NCBI RefSeq assembly: GCF_958450345.1
Contig: NC_088780.1
Span: 168,746,726 to 168,810,725 of the forward strand
Direction of reading: 5' to 3'
Length of the DNA: 64,000 bases
Source of the DNA: Calliphora vicina
Taxonomy: Eukaryota > Arthropoda > Insecta > Diptera > Calliphoridae
A program made the position numbers and the translations under genes. The stretch's first letter is position 1. Each line of letters starts with the position of its first letter. The notes beneath the pieces are model-generated. The model saw only the letters and a program-made list of their open reading frames with translations. It did no database searches and was not told where the DNA came from. This document shows positions 1 through 11,485 of the stretch, piece after piece.

Positions 1-234
1 CATATAGGTCCGTGATTTCACCTATCCCCCATACAAATGTCCACGCCGAATACTGTTTGAACAGTCATAAATATGTTAGTTATGCGGCAATCCTGATAAC
101 ATTTTAAACATATAGTTCTAAATACTCTGAAATTACTGTAAATTATGGCGAAAATCAGGCACCATTAGTCCCTAGTCCCCATACAAGACCCCCCTCAGAA
201 AATGACTTGAACATTCATAATTGTCTTATAATAA
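1..234 (+). repeat. Dispersed repeat X, copy 1 (left part)
   Basis: This segment matches 27545-27870 and 37783-38599/40012-40120 along its length. The shared order is a 'cccccatacaaat' block, a 'cagtcataaatatgtt' block and an 'aaaatgacttgaacattcat' block. The copy is interrupted at 235 by a fold-back element and resumes after 2177 and again after 2425 with the 'tttctaccaa' and 'gatcggt' parts. It is non-coding and of unknown class. A minus-strand piece also lies inside the fold-back element at 12075-12855. Confidence 0.75.
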
Positions 235-2174
235 CACTGTGCACGAAATTTACACTTTTTTTCTGTCAAGAAGGGCACCCAGTGGGTTAAACTAATTCGG
301 ATATGCTAAATTCAGTGGTGCTAACAGTTTTTTTAGGTTAGCTCGTATTTTTGAGATATACCTTTCTTTCGAAAATGGAAGAGGTTGATCAACATATATT
401 CGCGTAACTCAGAAACGGTTTAGTTTGTGGAATAAACTGAATAAATCGAAATTCCGCAATAAAATTACCTTTAAGTAAGGCTTAACACGTTTTTAATCAT
501 CACAGTCGTTTTAGAGATATAATTTTTTTTTGGGAAAACAAATTTTTTTTTAGAAAAATTTCAAAATTTTTGGTTTTTTAAAAGGCATTAAAAATAGGAA
601 AATGCATATAAGCTCTTATTTTTTTCACACGAACTTCCAAATAAAACAATGATTAAAATTTTTCAACAAGGAAATGTAAGAAAAGATAAATTACGGTTTA
701 TATTTTTACGGCTTTGATATTTTTACAAATAAAGCTTGAATGTCTGTAATTCTCATTCACTCTAGTGTTTTTTTGGGAAAAGGTTTCCTGATGATCTGGC
801 CTAAGCAACCAGTGAAATGCGCATAGGAACTAGCTTATCCCCCAACAATAAATTTCAGTGAATTTATCAAATTAAAACTATTTTACTAAAATACTAATTT
901 TCTATTCCCGAATAACCTTTTAACTTTTAATTTTGTTCACAAAAGATAAATACATACATACTCGTAGTAATTAGCTACATCGTGCAGTGTTCTTCTATGT
1001 TTAGTACTGCAAGAGTCGGCAATGCAGTGCCGTTTTTACAAAATAGCTATATTCTGTAAATTTTCTGTTTGTTATTGATTTTGAATCCATAAATTTGATT
1101 AGTGGAAAAGATAAGATATATATGTTATGTATTAATGTATCAATGTATAGGAAATTGTGTCTTCTTTTCAAAAATGTATACAATTTTTAAGAATTAAAAA
1201 ATTTATAGAAGACTTTTTGTAAAAATATGGGAAAAAATGTTATTAGGGATATTTGATTTATCTTTTGTTTTGATATTTGATTTATCAATTTTACATGCCG
1301 TTTTAAAAAACAAAAATTTCGAAGTTTTGCCAAAAAATTATTTTTTTGGCCAAAAAAATTTATATTCCTAAAACGACTGCAAAGATAAAAAATATTTGTT
1401 ACGTTTTAACCTTTTCAAAACGCTGGTTTATTTCCTTTAAATAAACCGGATACTTTTGATTGCAAATAAAAGCCGTTTAGTAGTTTGAAAATTGTAACAA
1501 CTCTTTATTTCTTTAAAATATACAACAACAGAATTAAATAGCCACTCAATGTTTTTATACTCGTTTATAAATTCTCAGAAATACAGACACAATTTATGTA
1601 CACGAATTTACTTAAAAAACACAACACACTTTAAGGCACTCAGTTGATGTTTATTCGAAAAGCGTCTCTGATAAACTCACTCAAGACTGCAACCTCTGCC
1701 ACTATTTATAACACTGCATAACCATCTACAAAGCTCTATTTCTACAATGTTCTTTAACATAATATTCGAATTCGAATACAGCGTTGCCAACTTACGATCA
1801 ATGGTCAACTGAAAGCTTTTATTTAATAATGCCCACAGATATGTTACAGTTTGCTATTACAGCACTGTTATTTGAAAGCATTATGCTACTTTTAAATCAG
1901 CCCTTAAAATCGTTATATTTGAATTCAAGTACAATTTCGTAACAATATGTTTAGTCTTTCTTAAAGGTAATTTTATTATGGAATTTCGCTTTTTTCAGTT
2001 TATTCAATAAACTAAACCGTTTTTGAGTTACGCGAATATATGTTGTGCAACCTCCTCCATTTTCGAAATAACGGTATAACTCGAAAATACAAGCTAACCT
2101 AAAAAACACTGAATTCAACGTACTAGAATTAGTTTTAACCACTGGGTGTCAAAGTGTCAATTTCGTGCACAGTG
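235..2174. mobile_element. Long-TIR (fold-back) DNA element, TAA target duplication
   Basis: The ends are inverted: CACTGTGCACGAAATT at 235 and its complement ending at 2174. The TIRs run for about 300 bp, from 235 to ~530 and from ~1330 to 2174 once the LTR nested at 1396-1944 is removed. It is flanked by TAA at 232-234 and 2175-2177. The uninterrupted paralogue near 27775 reads ataataattaata, which is this site minus one TAA. No transposase ORF is visible. A fragment of the right end recurs at 24690-24955. A 3-bp TAA duplication suggests PIF/Harbinger, but the termini do not prove a superfamily. Confidence 0.75.
1396..1944 (-). mobile_element. Solo LTR, family L, copy 1 (inside a TIR)
   Basis: The sequence runs TGTTACG...CGTAACA on either strand and is homologous to the LTRs at 14618-15244 and 37848-38457. 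It is inverted relative to those copies. It sits in the right TIR of the 235-2174 element with ATAT on both sides (1392-1395 and 1945-1948). No internal retroelement sequence adjoins it, so it is a solo LTR left by recombination. Confidence 0.8.
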
Positions 2175-2187
2175 TAATTAATAAACA

Positions 2188-2425
2188 CACAGAAAATTGA
2201 TTCCTGATAGCAACCGAATTTGTTGTCAATCGAATGATTCTACCTTAGTGTCCGAATTTTACAGTACAAAATTTTGGAAAGGGTAACAAAAGTTTGGTTG
2301 CTTCAACCGAAATTCTTCTTTATCAACTGACTTTCGGTTGATAGAACTGAAAAATTCGATGAGTGCAACCGAATCATACGATTGGCAACAAATTATGTTG
2401 CTATCACGAATCTGTTTTCTCTGTG
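2188..2425. mobile_element. MITE family A, copy 1
   Basis: About 238 bp with inverted ends: CACAGA-AAA...GATAGCAACCGAAT on the left and ATT.TGTTGCTATCACGAATCTGTTTTCTCTGTG on the right. It matches the copy at 11259-11485 throughout, including the internal 'cttctttatcaactgac' block. It is non-autonomous with no coding capacity. A degenerate relative may lie at 28670-28885. Confidence 0.75.
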
Positions 2426-3048
2426 TAGTGATAAAATTAAACATAAACAAGATTTATATGAACCTAAATCTTTCTACCAATTTTTGTGAAGATCGGTTCA
2501 TAATATAACCCTTTAACCTATATCAGAAAATTATTGTATGAATATCAGAAATTATATATGTACTGCTATTTTATTTTGCACAACTGTAAGAATAATAAAC
2601 TTACAAAATACTTAGAACGATCTTATGAAGGTTGTCAAGTGACCTAACTTAACAATTATAAGATACACACAGAGATATTGTTAGAATAAAAATTGTATAA
2701 ATACACACGAGTATGAGTCTAACTTTAAATTTGTATAAAAAGTATTGTAGCATTTTAAAATTTCTAATTTAATTGCTAAATTTAATTGTGCTCATACGCA
2801 TTCTGTTACCGCTTTTCTAGTAAATTTATTAAATAAACAACAGCAAACGAAATACATAATAATAAAAAAACAGCAATAAATAGCCGCAATTAAATAACAA
2901 AACGTATTATTTTTGTATTCAAAATATAAAACGTTAGAAAATAAAATTATAAACAGTTTTTAATTGTAAATCGACTGTCGAACACGTAACATTACACTAT
3001 TATTAACTGTCTGCAGCTCCTCAAATAATTAAACAAAAATTTTGAAAA

Positions 3049-3536
3049 ATGTTTACTAAATACTGTGCCTTACTTTTGTTAATGGTGAGAAGATGAAATT
3101 ATTTAAATTAAACTGATAAAATATCTCAATTATTTCTTAGTTAACATGCGTAAAAGGTGAGCTGTGGAATATGCCCACTGCCACGGATATACAAACGTCA
3201 GTGGAAACCTGTCAAATCTCCAACGAATCTTTTCTTAATCTACAAGAAAACTACGACAAGGATTCCGGTGATATCCGATGTTTTGCAAAGGAATTGGGAT
3301 TATGGACAGATGAAGACGGCTTCCAGGCAAAACGTATAATAAAACTGCTAAAGAAATACAACCAACCTATAGAAATCGTGGTGGTGATTGGCTATTGCAA
3401 CAGGTCCCACAAACAAACCTCCAACCTTGATAGATGGGCCAATGAAGCCTATGGCTGTTTTGCCAATGGACGCATAGGCGCATGGATTAACGACTACATC
3501 AACAATGTTTACAAAAATAAAATAACAACAAAATAA
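3049..3536 (+). CDS. Odorant-binding protein, four-cysteine (minus-C) type
   Basis: This is a secreted PBP/GOBP-family carrier that would bind small hydrophobic ligands in chemosensory lymph or haemolymph. The exons are 3049-3084 and 3141-3536, with a 56-nt intron (GTGAGA...TTAG, phase 0), giving 143 aa. Residues 1-18 (MFTKYCALLLLM + LTCVKG) form a signal peptide. The motif CFAKELGLWTDEDGF aligns with the OBP C3 region, and YGCF marks C6. The cysteines are C36, C59, C98 and C118. Against the adjacent Obp99b, the C2 position (Gly55) and the C5 position (Asp109) are not cysteine, which is the minus-C pattern of the Drosophila Obp8a/44a/99 group. The gene is tail to tail with Obp99b, 76 nt apart, which suggests an Obp99-cluster member such as Obp99c or Obp99d; the exact orthologue is not settled. 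The upstream exon was chosen because it supplies the signal peptide in frame. Confidence 0.85.
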
Positions 3537-3612
3537 ACTCAACATTTATGGTTTTCTCATACACAACAAGTTAAATATTTATTTTTTTTCTTTTCAATTC
3601 ATTTGAGTGCAA

Positions 3613-4174
3613 TTAATGTTTGTGTACGCTACCCTTGACCAATTGCAAATTGGAACGAATGAAACACATGCCACCGCGATAGGCCCAGGTGCAGGCATCA
3701 CTGCCTTGAGTATTCTTGTCGGCACAGTGCTCGATTTTATGGTGAGTTTCATCGTTGTGATCGACCGTGCCATGTTCGCCTACCAGCTGGTGGTGGATTT
3801 TGTGGACATCGAAACCCTTGTGTTCATCAAAGAAGCCAAAGTGTTCAAAGATACATTTCATGTAACAGTGTGTAGTTTCATTATCGGGATATTCCCAGGA
3901 TTTGTACTTTTCCATTAGTTCAGGGGAGATCTTCAACTTGGAGCTGCATTCATCACGGAATTTCACCAAATCATCGTGATGTTTGACAACATAGTCATGA
4001 CTTTCATGGTGGACATGATGATCATGATCATGGGCATCGTGGCCCTCATGATGATCGGCCAAGGCCTGTCAGAAATACAGTAAAAATTAGAACAACATTG
4101 CTGCAAGTTATGTATATGTTTTGCATTGTACTTACCGCTACTGTTAAAACTAAAATCACAAAAAATACTTTCAT
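3613..4174 (-). CDS. Obp99b: General odorant-binding protein 99b orthologue
   Basis: This is a secreted six-cysteine OBP. The exons are 4174-4136 (13 codons) and 4065-3613, with a 70-nt intron (GTAAGT...ACAG, phase 0), giving 163 aa. Residues 1-16 (MKVFFVILVLTVAALA) are a signal peptide. The mature protein opens with a histidine-rich tract (residues 17-36, about half His) followed by DYVVK. This mirrors the His-tract plus DYVVK start I recall for Drosophila Obp99b. The cysteines are C53, C80, C84, C127, C138 and C147, with the classical C2-x3-C3 and C5-x8-C6 spacing. Other landmarks are HCYMKCIFEHFGF, GFDVHKIH and a C-terminal SNLQLV. The His tract could bind metal, which is inference only. 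A TATA box lies about 70 bp upstream of the ATG. Identity as Obp99b is strong by motif order. Confidence 0.93.
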
Positions 4175-4236
4175 TGCTGTGGTTGATTGATTGGCTCACA
4201 ATTGCAACTGATCGTATTTGCAGCAGCTGTCAAGGT

Positions 4237-4246
4237 TTTTATATGC
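4237..4246 (-). promoter_or_regulatory. TATA box of Obp99b
   Basis: On the minus strand the site reads GCATATAAAA, about 63 bp upstream of the Obp99b ATG at 4174. Transcription would start near 4210, leaving a 5' UTR of about 35 nt, normal for a highly expressed fly OBP gene. Confidence 0.7.
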
Positions 4247-4249
4247 TCT

Positions 4250-5055
4250 TCGAATTGTTTTCAAATTATCTTGTAGGCAGAGAGAGGTTATCTGACTGAA
4301 AACTACCTCCTGCATTTTCGCATCAGTGCAGTTGTTTGTTGTACGTTTAAAGCAATATTTATGTAGTATAGACATAAAAATATTCTTAATATTGATTTGA
4401 TTTTATTTGTTTATTTACTTTCGAGTTTTATTCACACAAGAATATTATTAACCGCGATAATAGACACTGCTTGCTGGTTGATTTAGTATTTGACGTTGAC
4501 AGTTCAATTGATTTGAAATTATTTGGTGGCATGTTTGGTTTCAATGTTTATATTTTTTGTTTGTTCTTCTTTTTGTAAACAAATAGTACTTAAAGTGATA
4601 ATTTTATTTCAGTCATGCATCGCTAATCATTAAATGATACATTAATCTGTACCACAACTCAAAAGAATCTTCTTTAATCAGTGATTGACTACGACATTCT
4701 GAAGAGTTGTATCTTCATTTACAGTTAAATGAGGTTTTTACACTTCCACTATAAATGGAAAATTTCCATTACATTGACGATGGAAAGTTTTATTTTTGTT
4801 TTTATTTACATTGACTCTCAAATTAAAGACATGTATTTAAAAATTGTTAATATGCATGTATGTGATTAAACTTAGGAGTATTTTTAAGTCTGTCAACTTT
4901 TCGGCAAAGAAATAAGGAAAACACAATAATAATTTTGAAGCCAATGGGTAATTTGTGTCAATTGTTTTATACTCAATAGTCCCGTGACATGTGAAAATAG
5001 GGCATATTACTTATCTCCAATTGTGGGATAAAGTTGACAAATTGTCAATCAATTT
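4250..5055. other. Intergenic, no feature recognised
   Basis: AT-rich sequence upstream of Obp99b. I see no ORF of substance, no repeat shared with the rest of the window, and no RNA gene. Obp99b enhancers would be expected here, but none can be pointed to. Confidence 0.5.
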
Positions 5056-5059
5056 TACA

Positions 5060-5512
5060 CAACTTTAACAAAAAACAAGCAAGGCAATGAAGAATTTTAT
5101 ATACACTTCATCAAATTATACTTTAAAATAAAAATTTTAAATATTTTTTGAGGTAAACAAAATTAAAACAAAAAAATTTCCAACATTTTTATTCAATTTA
5201 TTGAAAAAGATTTTATAGTAAAAACTTTTTTTTAAAAATTTTCAAAATTTATTTTTAAATTTTTTAAAAAATACATTCATTATTGAAAATTTTGTGACAA
5301 AAATTATTTTTGCTTAAAAAAAAAAATTTTTGTTAAAAAATATTTTTCCCGATTTGGACTCATTGAAAAGGTCTTTGAAATATCTATCATTAGATATCCA
5401 TATTGTCTATATTAATGACTTACTAATCCAGATGGATAAAAAATAGGTAAAAAATTGAGGTTGTCCTGGTTTTTTCCTTATATAGATTTTAAATAGCAAC
5501 CGAACCTTGTCT
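5060..5512 (+). repeat. mini-me/DINE-like repeat, partial copy
   Basis: It contains 'aagcaaggc', 'acttcatcaaattatac', the A/T-rich middle, the 'ctatcattagatatccatat' block and the 'gaggttgtcctggt' block. These match the left two-thirds of the copies at 16479 and 44371. The (GTCY)n and right parts are missing, and the copy runs into a Tc1 transposase relic. Confidence 0.75.
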
Positions 5513-5544
5513 ATAGAGGATATATTGATGTATGCGAATCATGT

Positions 5545-6190
5545 ATGTAAGATATCAAGAAGAGAAACGCCCCTATATCATGATGGATCCACCGCCGTGT
5601 TTTACAGAATTCTAGGGCTGTGATCAGACGAAACAAAGATACATTTGTTTGGATCCGATGGGAAACATTATGTTAGGCTCCCAGACAATAAGTCATATGA
5701 TCAAAAATACACCAAGAAGACGTAAAACACAGTGGTGGATCCATCATGACATGTGGTTGTTTCTCCTTTTCTGGTGTCGGTCCAATGTATTGGATTAAGA
5801 ACAAAATATGAGCCCCGGACTACGTAAATTTATTGCAAAGCATAATGCTGCCTTTTGCTGAGGAAGAGATGCCCTTGAGATGGGAGTTTCAGCAGGAAAG
5901 TTATCAGAAGCACTCTTAAAAATTGGCAAAATACTGGTTTGCTGTCAACAAAGTACCTCTAATGTAAAGGCCTTCGCAGTCACCGGACTTTAACCCAATA
6001 GAACACCTATGGGGAGTGCTCAAGAGGAAGCTGGAGGGTTTCAGCCCGAAAAATAAGGACGAATTGTGGGAAAAAATACAGGAAGAGTGGTTTTCCATTG
6101 ACAAGGACGTTTGCTAAAAAATTGGTTGCTTCCATGAGTCGCAGATACAATGAAGTTGTAAAAAACAAATGTAGAACAACAAAATATTAA
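5545..6190 (+). pseudogene. Tc1-like (DD34E) transposase relic
   Basis: These are remains of a Tc1-family cut-and-paste transposase. In + frames I read SDETKIHLFGSDGK (around the first catalytic Asp), then DNKSYDQKYTKKT, then SPDFNPIEHLWGVLKRKLEG near 5978-6040. The Glu of IEHLW is the third catalytic residue. Frameshifts and stops break it into pieces, for example TAA after KDVC near 6115. The N-terminal HTH domains are not visible. It lies beside a truncated mini-me copy. The element is inactive. Confidence 0.85.
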
Positions 6191-6885
6191 AATAAAATAA
6201 TTTTCTAACAAAAAATATAAAGATGTACCTCTAAAAATGTAATCCTTCACGCGTTTCTATTATTTTTCCAGTAAAAATATTGACTCTATATTTTAGTCAT
6301 ATAATATATTAAAATATAAATGAAAATAGGAATGATTATATTTCAAATTTTTCGAAATGGCAAAAAAATTATACACTATTGTTTTATTAAGTGGACGTTA
6401 TGTTGTATGCCTGATAAACAAAACTGCATATAAATTTTGTTTTACAAAACTAAACTTGACTAATATACTTACAAAATTTAAAAAAAATGCAATCGTTTCT
6501 ATTATTTTTTCTGCGACAAATATGTTAATGTGTTACAAACGGAATGACAAAATCAAAGGTGGTTATAAAAACGGTACCAATTTCGTTTGTGTTAAGTCTT
6601 TATATTCCGCTGTGTCTTTTATAAGGCTGTTGCAAATCAAATTTTTATAATTACTAATTAATTACACAAATCTATACATTCGAAACAAAAATTAACCGCA
6701 TTTAGAAACCACAACTTTTGTTTAGCTAATACATCAACAAATTATCGACATTTTATTATGCACACCGTTATCGACATTTTCTTATTGCGCCTAAAGTATA
6801 TGCTGTACTTTTTAGTTAATTTCAAACGGATATTGCAGTATTCATACCTTAAAGTAGCAGTAGTAGTAATCACAGATTGAAGAAG
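6190..6885. other. Gene-free AT-rich stretch
   Basis: It holds a weak match (~6520-6550, 'gttaatgtgttacaaacgga') to the inverted sequence near 37670-37690, so old repeat debris is likely. The 97-codon ORF at 6357-6650 has no recognisable domain and a composition like its surroundings. Confidence 0.45.
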
Positions 6886-7383
6886 ATTTGCTTTGAGGAA
6901 ATTTTGAATTTAAATGTAAAAAATAAGTTAAAATTTTACTAAATATAAAGAGTACTTCCTACACAGAAAGAATTAACTTTGTGATTCAGTAAAGAAATTT
7001 ACAAAATCAGAAAAAATTTTGTTCGAATTGTGACCTATCAAACAATTTGTAAATTCAAACAACAAATTTCGGAAAAATTTAATTGAAAAAACAAAAAATT
7101 GTTTACAGTATTTTGATACCTTATACAGTATTTTGATACCTTTGATACCTTATACCTGATACATTTGCTTTGAGGAAATTTTGAATTGAAATGTAAAAAA
7201 ATAAGTTAAAATTTTACTAAATATATAGAGTACTTCCTACACAGAAAGAATTAACTTTGTGATTAAAGAAATTTACAAAATCAGAAAAAATGTTGTTCGA
7301 ATTGTGACCTATCAAACAATTTGTAAATTCAAACAACAAATTTCGGAAAATTTTAATTGAAAAAACAAAAAATTGTTTACAGT
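6886..7383. repeat. Tandem duplication of a ~222 bp unit
   Basis: Unit 1 (6886-7109) and unit 2 (7163-7383) are nearly identical. Both start at 'atttgctttgaggaaatttt' and end at 'aattgtttacagt'. A 53-bp spacer contains further short duplications of 'acagtattttgatacctt'. There are only a few substitutions and small indels, so the duplication is recent. It is non-coding. Confidence 0.9.
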
Positions 7384-8785
7384 GAAGAAAAAGAAAAAAG
7401 CTATTGAATAAATAAGTTATTTGAATTTGCAAAACAATAGCAAACAAATGTTTATTTAAAACAGAAAAAATTTTCACTGATGCTGGTTTTTTGGAATTTC
7501 TTAGTTTTACTTATTCAGTAAGTAAACATATCAACAGTCAAGTTTGGCGATGGCAATATTATGGTGTGTTCAAGCCAGGAGTCCAATTAATATCATTTAA
7601 GACAATACATTTTTGTAAAATGAGGCTGACTGCAGAGAATTTAATTGGTACAATTTCTAAAATTATAAATATAAAATTGTTGCATTTTATACATCCCAAT
7701 GTGTGATGATGTAGTGTAAACAAAATAATTTCTTGTAAAATGTTTATAATTAATCAGAATAAAAGTAGCTATTTATTTATAAGATAAATATCATGTAACT
7801 CTTCGTTTCGTGAATGAGTAGTACGAATCTTCGATTTAATTGCCACAAAATAATTAGATAATTTGTTTAGTTTTTGTTTTAACCAATAACCAATAATTAA
7901 ATACCCAAGAAACAATATTTCATACAAAATTACCAGCCTCAAGAATTGGTACTTAAAAAATATTAACACTTCATAACAATACAATTTATCATTTCGCCAA
8001 TTTGTTAATAAAAAACCTTTTTAACAACAATGTCGTGAGTTTACTTGCCCTCACTTGATGCAACACTGATTAAAGGGAAATTTTAGGAATTAAAAAATAA
8101 CAAATAAATCAATAAAATGGCAATGATAGCCATAGAAGTAAATAGCAATTTAGGAATGAACACGATATATAATAATAATAATAAGAAATTGAAAATTCCC
8201 TTGAATTTAATTGTTCAGATGATTAAATTTTAAATAATTTCACTGTTGAAAATATAAATAATAAAGATGAAAACAACAAATGTTCACTCCCACTAAAATA
8301 AATCAAGAAAGTGAGTTTTAGTGAATCATTATTTTGGGGAAACCAGTAGCAACAAAATCAGTCTGAGACTATTTACAGTTTTACTTAGCGTTTCAATAAA
8401 ACTCCAAAATTTTTAAAATTCGGGTGATGTGTAATCGTTTAAAATATATTACATTATGACATACATATTTTTGTATGTGAATAAATAACAGACAATATAG
8501 ATTATTGTTTAAATCTTCCGATTGGTTTTCAGTATTGGAATATGTATGAAAGTATGTATAAGAATGACATTGACCTTATAACGCTTGTTTACTTGACAGA
8601 TATTTAAAAAAAAAAAATTATTCTTTTTATGGTGTTGTCTAGGCATCATTTGTCTAATGGGAACAACTATTATATTACAAGAGTGTCTTTATCAGATTTT
8701 CCTTAAACTGCAGAATCTCGATTTTTGCTTTAAAAATTTCGATTATTTGCCTTTGTTCTATAAAGCAGTGGTCGGCACTTATAGC
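7384..8785. other. Gene-free AT-rich stretch
   Basis: No coding region, RNA gene or clear mobile element. The short ORFs at 7491-7706 and 7769-7984 have no domain and no splice context. Confidence 0.45.
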
Positions 8786-8789
8786 ATTC

Positions 8790-9290
8790 CAATAAACGAT
8801 TGCTTGTAAACAAAACTTTCTCCGATAGCTCTCTTAAGTGCAATACAAAATAAACGTTTAAAGTGACTTCACTTTAGGTTACTAAGAGACACTAAAGTGA
8901 CAATTGACTACACGATAAGTTATATCACATGTTAGTGTACTTAAGCAAAAATAAAAATAAACTTTATGCGAATTATATGAACACAATTTGTATAAAACCA
9001 GTTTTTACGAATTACTACCAAAACGTATAAAGTGACTACACTCTAGATTACTTGGAGACACTTAAGTGACAATTGTCTTCACGCTAGATTACCTTGGTTG
9101 TATAAAGTAACCAATTGTCTTATCTCTGCACTACACAGAATTTTTAATTGGAGTCAGACAAGTGATAGGACATTGACAATTAATGTCAGTAAGGAATACA
9201 TTGACAATAGCCACCATGGGCGAATGCGATCGACTATTCAGATATTCAGCACGAAGCACTTTAGAATTATGCAATTGTCACTCTAAGTAA
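8790..9290 (+). repeat. Dispersed repeat Y, copy 1
   Basis: It shares 'gtttaaagtgact.cacttt', 'acttggagacacttaagtg' and 'attggagtca' blocks in the same order with 13277-13740, and inverted with 19540-19770. There are internal partial repeats (the 'agtgac' plus 'acttaagtgacaattg' motif twice). It is non-coding and of unknown class. Confidence 0.7.
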
Positions 9291-9689
9291 CCCGTACTTC
9301 CCGAAATTCGAAAAAAAACATGTCCGATAACCGATCAAATTAAACCTTATAAATATAATAATCTTCAATAAATCTTAAATGTAAATAGATCAATATTGTA
9401 ATAAAACCTTTTTTTAAAAAAAAAAAACAACATCATCATAACAAACAATCAAAAACACATAAAATAATTTTTGCAACTCAGCATGATTGCCACCTTCATT
9501 CATCATTCCGACCTACACAAACTTCAAACCAAATTTCTTTCTCCACAATCAACCCGTATTAGAAAGTTCAATGGAAAAATAATTGAAGTAATTTTCAATT
9601 TCATCTTTCAATCTAAACTCACAGTACGTGAGTAACAGATCCAACTACACGTACGTTTAGTAATTTTCAAAAACAATAAAAATATGATC

Positions 9690-9840
9690 GAATCCATCTC
9701 AGCTGTAGACAGACTTCATACATACGAGTTCATTTGGCCATTGTTGTGTGATCATGCCAGCAACAAAAGCAACAAGTGAGGGAGGCAGTGGCAGTGGAGA
9801 GCCTAATAAAGCATGATCAGCGAGGAAGTGTGTCTAAAGG
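9690..9840 (+). other. Possible 5' non-coding exon
   Basis: A short GC-richer island in AT-rich DNA ends in an AAAG|GTAAAT donor at 9839-9840. It holds a mini-ORF of 20 codons (ATG 9753, MPATKATSEGGSGSGEPNKA). The composition looks exonic, and its + orientation would allow use as an alternative upstream exon of a downstream gene. There is no TATA box or homology to support it. Confidence 0.2.
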
Positions 9841-10416
9841 TAAATAAATAAATGTTAAAGAAAACAAACATCCAATTTCAGAAACATCATTTTAAAATTA
9901 TTCAAATGAAAACAAAAGTAAATACGAACGAGTGTAATGGACTTTTTTTTCATTTTGTTTTTGTGGCAATTTATCAAAAGAAAGTGAAATTTGTGTTTAT
10001 TGTTTTTGGGTTAAAATCGATTATGTATTCATTTCGATTTCAGAAATAAATAAGAATGAAAGATAATCAATCATTTTCCATAAACACATGATGAAATGTA
10101 TTGAAATTCGTGGCAATTACTTGTTAATATTATTGTTATTTATAATGATTTGTTAAAGTTCATTAAAAAAACGGTGGCGTTTAGATATATACATATATAT
10201 CGTTCGATTAGAGTCCAAGGAAGCCACTTCACTATTTATAAATATTGTAGGCCACACAAATCTGTTTAAAAGTAACATTACTGACTCACTGACTGATTCA
10301 TCATCGCACAGCCCAAACGACTGAAGCTAGAATCATGAAATTTTAACTGTGGGTTCCTCACTCCCCAAAACGATCCGATAAGAAGGGATTTTTGGAAATT
10401 CGAACGTTTAGGGGGT

Positions 10417-10460
10417 AAAAAAGGGTAAAAACGCGTAAATTCGCGTTTTTACCCTTTTTT
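10417..10460. repeat. Perfect 19-bp-arm hairpin
   Basis: Arms aaaaaagggtaaaaacgcg (10417-10435) and its exact complement (10442-10460) flank a 6-nt loop. The hairpin lies within the Helitron-like element. Confidence 0.9.
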
Positions 10461-11258
10461 ATATCTTAAAAACTAATAAAGATACAAAAAAACTTAAAAT
10501 TGCATGTTACTCCATTCAAAAAATAAGCTGACAGTTTGGTACTTTTTGGAAATTCGAAACCTTAAGGGATAAAAATTGTGTTTATTTTTGGTACTTTTTC
10601 ATAAAATATGTTTTTCTATAATTTGACATAGACATACGAATATTTTATTTTGAGCTCCCACCACGTTACAGAAATTTATTTGAATAAAATTGTACCACCT
10701 CAATGGGGATTAAAAAGGTACCAAAAAGGGGATAAAATCGGGAAAATACATTATATTTGAAATTATTAAGCCAATTTTGATCATTTTTTAACGTTGGTTC
10801 CTGGATTCATACAAAAATTAACTAACAGGGTGTTATTTGGAACTCGAGTACCAAGGTGTATATTGGGCCAAATCCGGATAAACAGTTTGGTACTTTTTTT
10901 AAAACATATTTATTCTTGGGCACATTAACACAGATTTTAATATTTTGAGACATCCTGTAGCATAAACAATTTTGGCAAAATGGAATATTTTTAAATTTCA
11001 AACTTGCGGATTGTTCAAAGAAGAAAAGGAAATTGGTACTTTTCTCCTAATCGTACTTTTTTAACATTTTAAATTATTTCAGTTATCGACATTAAAGTTA
11101 GCTGATATGTATCTGAGTGAAGTTAGTGTTAGGAATAGGGGATAATATTTAGGTACCAAAATGTGTGAACTGAACTATAGGTACTTTTTTGTTCCTCTAA
11201 TGGTACTTTTTTGAATTTTCTATAACAATGAACTTAGAAACATGAAATTAAGCATATA

Positions 11259-11485
11259 CACAGAGAAAACAGATTCGTGCTAGCAACCGAATTTGTTGCC
11301 AATCGAATGGTTCTATCTTAGTGACCGAATTTTACAGTTATGGCTACAGTATTTTGGAAGGGATAACTAAAGTTTGGTTGCCTCAACTGAAATTCTTCTT
11401 TATCAACTGACAAATTCTATGTGTGCAACCGAATCATTCGATTGGCAAAAAATTCGGTTGCTATCACGAATCTGTTTTCTCTGTG
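11259..11485. mobile_element. MITE family A, copy 2
   Basis: Inverted ends are CACAGAGAAAACAGATTCGTG on the left and CACGAATCTGTTTTCTCTGTG on the right. The second inner block, GCAACCGAAT, is also inverted. It is homologous to 2188-2425 and is inserted in the tandem array of the Helitron-like element. Confidence 0.85.
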
